From Kiritimatiellota bacterium B12222 (lineage in GTDB: Bacteria; Verrucomicrobiota; Kiritimatiellia; SS1-B-03-39; UBA6053), in the NCBI GenBank assembly GCA_029719485.1, contig CP120722.1, positions 2,046,001-2,110,000 on the forward strand: a stretch of DNA of 64,000 bases, read 5' to 3'. Numbering within the stretch: position 1 is the first letter of the stretch; each line of letters starts with the position of its first letter. Position numbers and translations under genes: made by a program. Positions 60,904 through 64,000 of the stretch are shown piece by piece. Under the pieces are notes generated by a model. The model ran no database searches. It was given only the letters and a program-made list of their open reading frames with translations, and had not been told where the DNA came from.

Positions 60904-63406
60904 TAAATCGTGCGGGGAAATCCGCTCTCAGACCGATGCGTGAGCTGTCGATGGGTTCGAAGCCGAGTTCCAGCGCTGGGGATTCAGGGTTTAAGCGGTA
61001 ATCATGGGTGAGGGGATCTACAAATAGGGGATCGGCGACGATACTTTGGTTGTCGTATTTCCCATCGAACAGGGTTTTCCATTTTGCGAAATTTTTATCG
61101 GCAGGTCCACCGCGCATGGTCAGCCCCCCGCTGGGATTCCAGAAGAGATTGAAGTCGGATGCGCTGACCCGGTCATCGCTCCAGTTGTCGAAGCCATAGA
61201 TGATTCGACCTTCTTTGGGTTCGCGGATTTCTTTGGCCGCTTCCGCTTGCAACCACAGGGTATGTTTGCCCGCAGCGGAGGGCACGATGTTGTGATCATC
61301 GGGTTTCCAGTTGGAATCGTTGCTGAGCACCAGCGCATCCAAATTCAAACCGCCTCCTTTTACATTGGTCCATTGCAGGTTGCGAAGCCCTTGTTTCAGG
61401 GAAATGTTTCCTACGCGTTGCCACAGGGCATTTCCCCAGTCCCCGGTATTGGGCAGTTGAGTGAGCAAGACCGCTTCGCCATCATCCGCAACCAAGGTGG
61501 TTCGGTCGTCCATGTTCTCGAAAGTGTTCTCAGCGGCGTAAAGCATCCAGATGGCGTAGGCGTCAGTTTCAGGGATGGCTTGTTGCCAGGTGAGGGTGGT
61601 TCCTTGATCGTGGAGATGCCCCACGATTTGCCCCAGTCGACCAAAGTCTGCAGGCACATCCGAAGCGGGTTCAAAAACGATTATATTCCGGGTGTATTCA
61701 TGATGGTCTGTGCGTTCGTCCATCATGGTGAAGGAGCGGATGGCGGTGGCGTTTGTGGGATCGACAATGAGAATGTTGTTTTGAATAATGTTGCCGATGC
61801 CTTTTGCAAAAATGGGTTGGTCGCTACCGGCCCCGCGCACGTTGTAGATGATGTTGTGGGTGACGGTAAAGTAGTCGGCTGCGTCATCGAGATAAATCCC
61901 GCTTTGCAGACCGAATTGTGCATTGCCCGTATCATGAATCAAATTGTAATCGATGACGTTGTCGCGTCCCGGCCCCCAGGCCTCAATGGCCCCGGCGTCC
62001 TGACTGTCCTGATTGCTGTGATGAATGTGGTTGAAGGCGATACGGTTGTTGCGGGCGTGGAGATAATCGTAGTGATTTTCCCAGGTGACTTCAGGGAGCG
62101 TCTTTTTCAAGGATTGAAAACGTTCACCCTTGATGCTGACCCCGTAACGGGGAAGATGGTGGATCCAGTTGTTTTGGATTTCGTTGTGGCCGGACCAAGA
62201 GATCTGGATCCCGTAGCCGTGACCGACGAGGCGTCCGCAGTGGTGGATGTGATTGTTTTCGACCCGGTGAAAGCCCACATTCGGTTCGCGGGTCTTTGGT
62301 CCCAAACCAGAGAGAGAAACGCCGTGGTGTCCGTTTTCGCGAATCTCGCAGCCGTACACGCGATTTGCTCGGGAATGCCCGGAAATCCGTACACCGTGTC
62401 CCTTTGCGTTTTCGATGCGGCTGAAGCGAATGGCGCAGTTCTCTGCATGGTTCATGATCACACCGTCTCCCTCGGACATGGATAAGTATAGGCCTTCAAA
62501 ATGGAGGTTCCGAACCGGCTGGGTGTGAGTTCCTTCGATTCTGAGTAAGCCCGGAGCGGTTGAAACCATAAACTGCGCTGTTTGAAGCGGCGTTTTGCGA
62601 GGCCAGACGTAGACCTTACCCGCAGAGGTATCGATCATCGCTTCGCCGGGTCGATCCAGCAGGGCGAGGACATTGCGGATCACATAGCGGTTGCCGGGTT
62701 TCATTTCATATCCCTGTTCATTGCCCATGGTGAGGGTTCGGGTTTGAGGATCGATGTGGCTCAAAGGTTTTTCGACACTGAACCAGTCCTCACCGGGCCA
62801 AAGAAAAACGGTGGCACTGGAAATATCCCATTCCGCGGGTGACAGATCTCCGTCCCGATACAGGAAGGCGCGCTTGCGTTGTCCTTCGACCGGGGTTTCT
62901 AATTCGAAATAACCATGTTCCGGTGTGCGGGCGAGATCGAGACGCACATTATCTTCAAAAACCTGTCCGGCTGAAATGCCCGGCGCGAGAGGGCTTACAA
63001 AAATTTCATCATCATATGGGTCCCATTTCTCGAGGGGGTGTCCGCCGAAAAGTTGCACGCGTTCACCCGGCTGTGCCGCGTAGGTAACCGAAAAATCCTC
63101 ATTGCCTCCATCTTTAGGTCCCCAAGTCATGCCTTGAGGTAAATAATAGTGTCCTTCACCTAGATGCAGGCGGAGGTTTTTGCGCAGGCCGGCGGCGATG
63201 TCTGCCCGAGCCGCATCCCGGGCGCGGGCGATACTGGCGAAGGGTCCATCGCTTTTCTGAAGATTGGGCGTGGGCAATTTGCCCGACCAACTGTCGCGTC
63301 CTTGGGGCGAAACGTAATAATCCGCAGGGGGAATGGGTGCTTGAGCAAGCAAGTCGGCAGAAAGTAGCCACGGGATCAGGAAGCAAAGGCATCTCAGGAA
63401 ACGCAT
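60899..63406 (-). CDS. Secreted right-handed beta-helix enzyme (GH141/GH120-like)
   Basis: An 835-residue protein with a signal peptide (1-22, ending L-L-A-Q). The N-terminal D-Y-Y-V-S-P-Q-G-R-D-S-W-S-G then A-S-I-A-R-A-R-D-A is the start common to many beta-helix glycosidases (GH120, GH141 and relatives). Parallel coils follow through about residue 540, rich in N-x-I and N-H-I-H-H repeats (for example R-V-E-N-N-H-I-H-H-C-G and N-N-W-I-H-H-L-P). An inserted domain of about 110 residues (about 590-710) resembles a CBM6-like jelly roll, and the chain ends with a final coil region. The substrate is unknown; a role in the same algal polysaccharide pathway is an inference. Long antisense frames cross this gene and are not real. 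Confidence 0.75.
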   Translation of the reverse strand: MRFLRCLCFLIPWLLSADLLAQAPIPPADYYVSPQGRDSWSGKLPTPNLQKSDGPFASIARARDAARADIAAGLRKNLRLHLGEGHYYLPQGMTWGPKDGGNEDFSVTYAAQPGERVQLFGGHPLEKWDPYDDEIFVSPLAPGISAGQVFEDNVRLDLARTPEHGYFELETPVEGQRKRAFLYRDGDLSPAEWDISSATVFLWPGEDWFSVEKPLSHIDPQTRTLTMGNEQGYEMKPGNRYVIRNVLALLDRPGEAMIDTSAGKVYVWPRKTPLQTAQFMVSTAPGLLRIEGTHTQPVRNLHFEGLYLSMSEGDGVIMNHAENCAIRFSRIENAKGHGVRISGHSRANRVYGCEIRENGHHGVSLSGLGPKTREPNVGFHRVENNHIHHCGRLVGHGYGIQISWSGHNEIQNNWIHHLPRYGVSIKGERFQSLKKTLPEVTWENHYDYLHARNNRIAFNHIHHSNQDSQDAGAIEAWGPGRDNVIDYNLIHDTGNAQFGLQSGIYLDDAADYFTVTHNIIYNVRGAGSDQPIFAKGIGNIIQNNILIVDPTNATAIRSFTMMDERTDHHEYTRNIIVFEPASDVPADFGRLGQIVGHLHDQGTTLTWQQAIPETDAYAIWMLYAAENTFENMDDRTTLVADDGEAVLLTQLPNTGDWGNALWQRVGNISLKQGLRNLQWTNVKGGGLNLDALVLSNDSNWKPDDHNIVPSAAGKHTLWLQAEAAKEIREPKEGRIIYGFDNWSDDRVSASDFNLFWNPSGGLTMRGGPADKNFAKWKTLFDGKYDNQSIVADPLFVDPLTHDYRLNPESPALELGFEPIDSSRIGLRADFPARFK

Positions 63407-63656
63407 ATCAAGTAGGGTAGGGGAATGTTTCAGAAGTGTTGCTCACGGCTTGCACCGTGCAGGGTGAATTGAGAGCTGACGAAAACGGGCCATAGTGCGT
63501 TATGGGGAGAGGGCAAGGGATTGAAAAGTAAAAACAACCCGGTTGCATGAGAATTGTCGGGCGCTGTTGACTCTTGGGATCTGCTCCTTAACGTTAAAGA
63601 AATTGAAACTTCGCTTGTGAACGAGCATAAACACAGAGAAAGAGTTGGTGAGAACG

Positions 63657-64000
63657 ATGACATTTATCCCCTTGGGTTTACGGAAAGAGCTGTTGGACGG
63701 CATTGCAGAAATGGGATTTGAACAGCCCACGCCGATTCAAAGTGAAGTGATTCCTTTTATGTTAAAGGAAAGGCGGGACTTGGTGGCGCTGTCTCAAACC
63801 GGGACAGGCAAAACCGCTGCGTTTGGATTGCCGCTGCTTCAAAGGATCAATCCGAAGAATAAGAACACCCAAGCCCTGATTCTTTGCCCGACCCGTGAGC
63901 TCTGCATCCAAATTGCGCAGGACATGCAAAACTTTTCCAAAGCACTTCCTCATGTGCGGACTTTAGCGCTCTACGGGGGCGCGGACATTCGACCACAACT
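63657..64000 (+). CDS. DEAD-box RNA helicase, N-terminal part
   Basis: The gene starts at the ATG at 63657 and runs out of the window. The visible 114 residues carry the Q-motif (G-F-E-Q-P-T-P-I-Q), Walker A/motif I (S-Q-T-G-T-G-K-T) and motif Ia (P-T-R-E-L), with a G-G of motif Ib at the edge. ATP-dependent unwinding of RNA, often for ribosome assembly or cold growth, is the family role. It is divergent from the beta-helix enzyme gene. Confidence 0.92.
   Translation, partial: MTFIPLGLRKELLDGIAEMGFEQPTPIQSEVIPFMLKERRDLVALSQTGTGKTAAFGLPLLQRINPKNKNTQALILCPTRELCIQIAQDMQNFSKALPHVRTLALYGGADIRPQ

Noticed and set aside
61046-62485. 479-codon plus-strand open frame
   Set aside because: It is antisense to the beta-helix enzyme gene, has no recognisable domain or start signal, and the minus-strand product has a signal peptide and clear beta-helix repeats.
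1-64000. tRNA, rRNA, insertion sequence or prophage
   Set aside because: I looked for tRNA T-loop motifs, transposase motifs and phage genes on reading through and saw none that I could support.

Overview
The window reads as chromosomal DNA of a Gram-negative, probably marine, polysaccharide-degrading bacterium of the PVC group, most likely Verrucomicrobiota or Kiritimatiellota. This placement is an inference from gene content, because no rRNA or tRNA gene is present. The pointers are two PEP-CTERM surface proteins, a XylR-type regulator (sugar-binding domain plus AraC helix-turn-helix), a DUF4914 protein, a sodium-pumping oxaloacetate decarboxylase, and several large secreted GH16 and beta-helix enzymes of the kind used on red-algal galactans.

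Layout. 1-1.5 kb: end of a PEP-CTERM protein, a small lipoprotein and a small acidic protein. 1.5-6.6 kb: a complete glycerol regulon (glpR divergent from glpF-glpK-glpD). 6.6-11.6 kb, minus strand: an unusual five-gene cluster with a TPR plus outer-membrane barrel protein, two low-complexity secreted proteins, and a membrane pair (a W-x-F-F-A-P-x-P protein and an HTTM protein). 12-15.6 kb, minus strand: oadG-oadA-oadB. 15.9-20.9 kb: a DUF5685 protein with a very Cys-rich tail, a lytic transglycosylase and an (alpha/alpha)6 glycosidase. 21.3-34.9 kb: the main saccharolytic region, with two related GH16 enzymes, a multi-modular beta-helix enzyme, a PEP-CTERM protein and a XylR-type regulator. 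35-45.2 kb: a DUF4914 (PEPCK-like) gene divergent from an AraC regulator, a triple-FKBP protein, a lipid kinase next to an APP1-type phosphatidate phosphatase, a solute symporter coupled to a metallophosphoesterase, and a sulfatase remnant. 45.5-52.1 kb: a DMT transporter and a complete RND efflux operon. 52.5-57.8 kb: a LacZ beta-galactosidase and a third GH16 enzyme. 58-60.7 kb: a Rieske, b6-like cytochrome b and pentaheme cytochrome c operon. The window ends with another beta-helix enzyme and the start of a DEAD-box RNA helicase.

How the parts fit. The three GH16 enzymes (E-x-D-x-x-E active sites), LacZ, the beta-helix enzymes and the sulfatase remnant suggest degradation of a sulfated galactan such as agar, porphyran or carrageenan. 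The XylR-type regulator lies directly upstream of one GH16 gene. A module of about 150 residues occurs three times in one GH16 enzyme and once in the neighbouring beta-helix enzyme, and is a good candidate for an uncharacterised carbohydrate-binding module. Glycerol catabolism, the Na+ decarboxylase and the alternative complex III-like operon supply energy functions.

Two intergenic repeat families are visible: a 97-bp unit (tandem at 29.8-30.3 kb, single copies at 18.05 and 37.94 kb) and a second element just behind two minus-strand genes at 57.9 and 60.8 kb. The most interesting unexplained system is the 6.6-11.6 kb cluster. It combines a Slam-like TPR-barrel protein, a secreted repeat protein with eight D-V-F repeats and long G tracts, and an SdpAB-like membrane pair.
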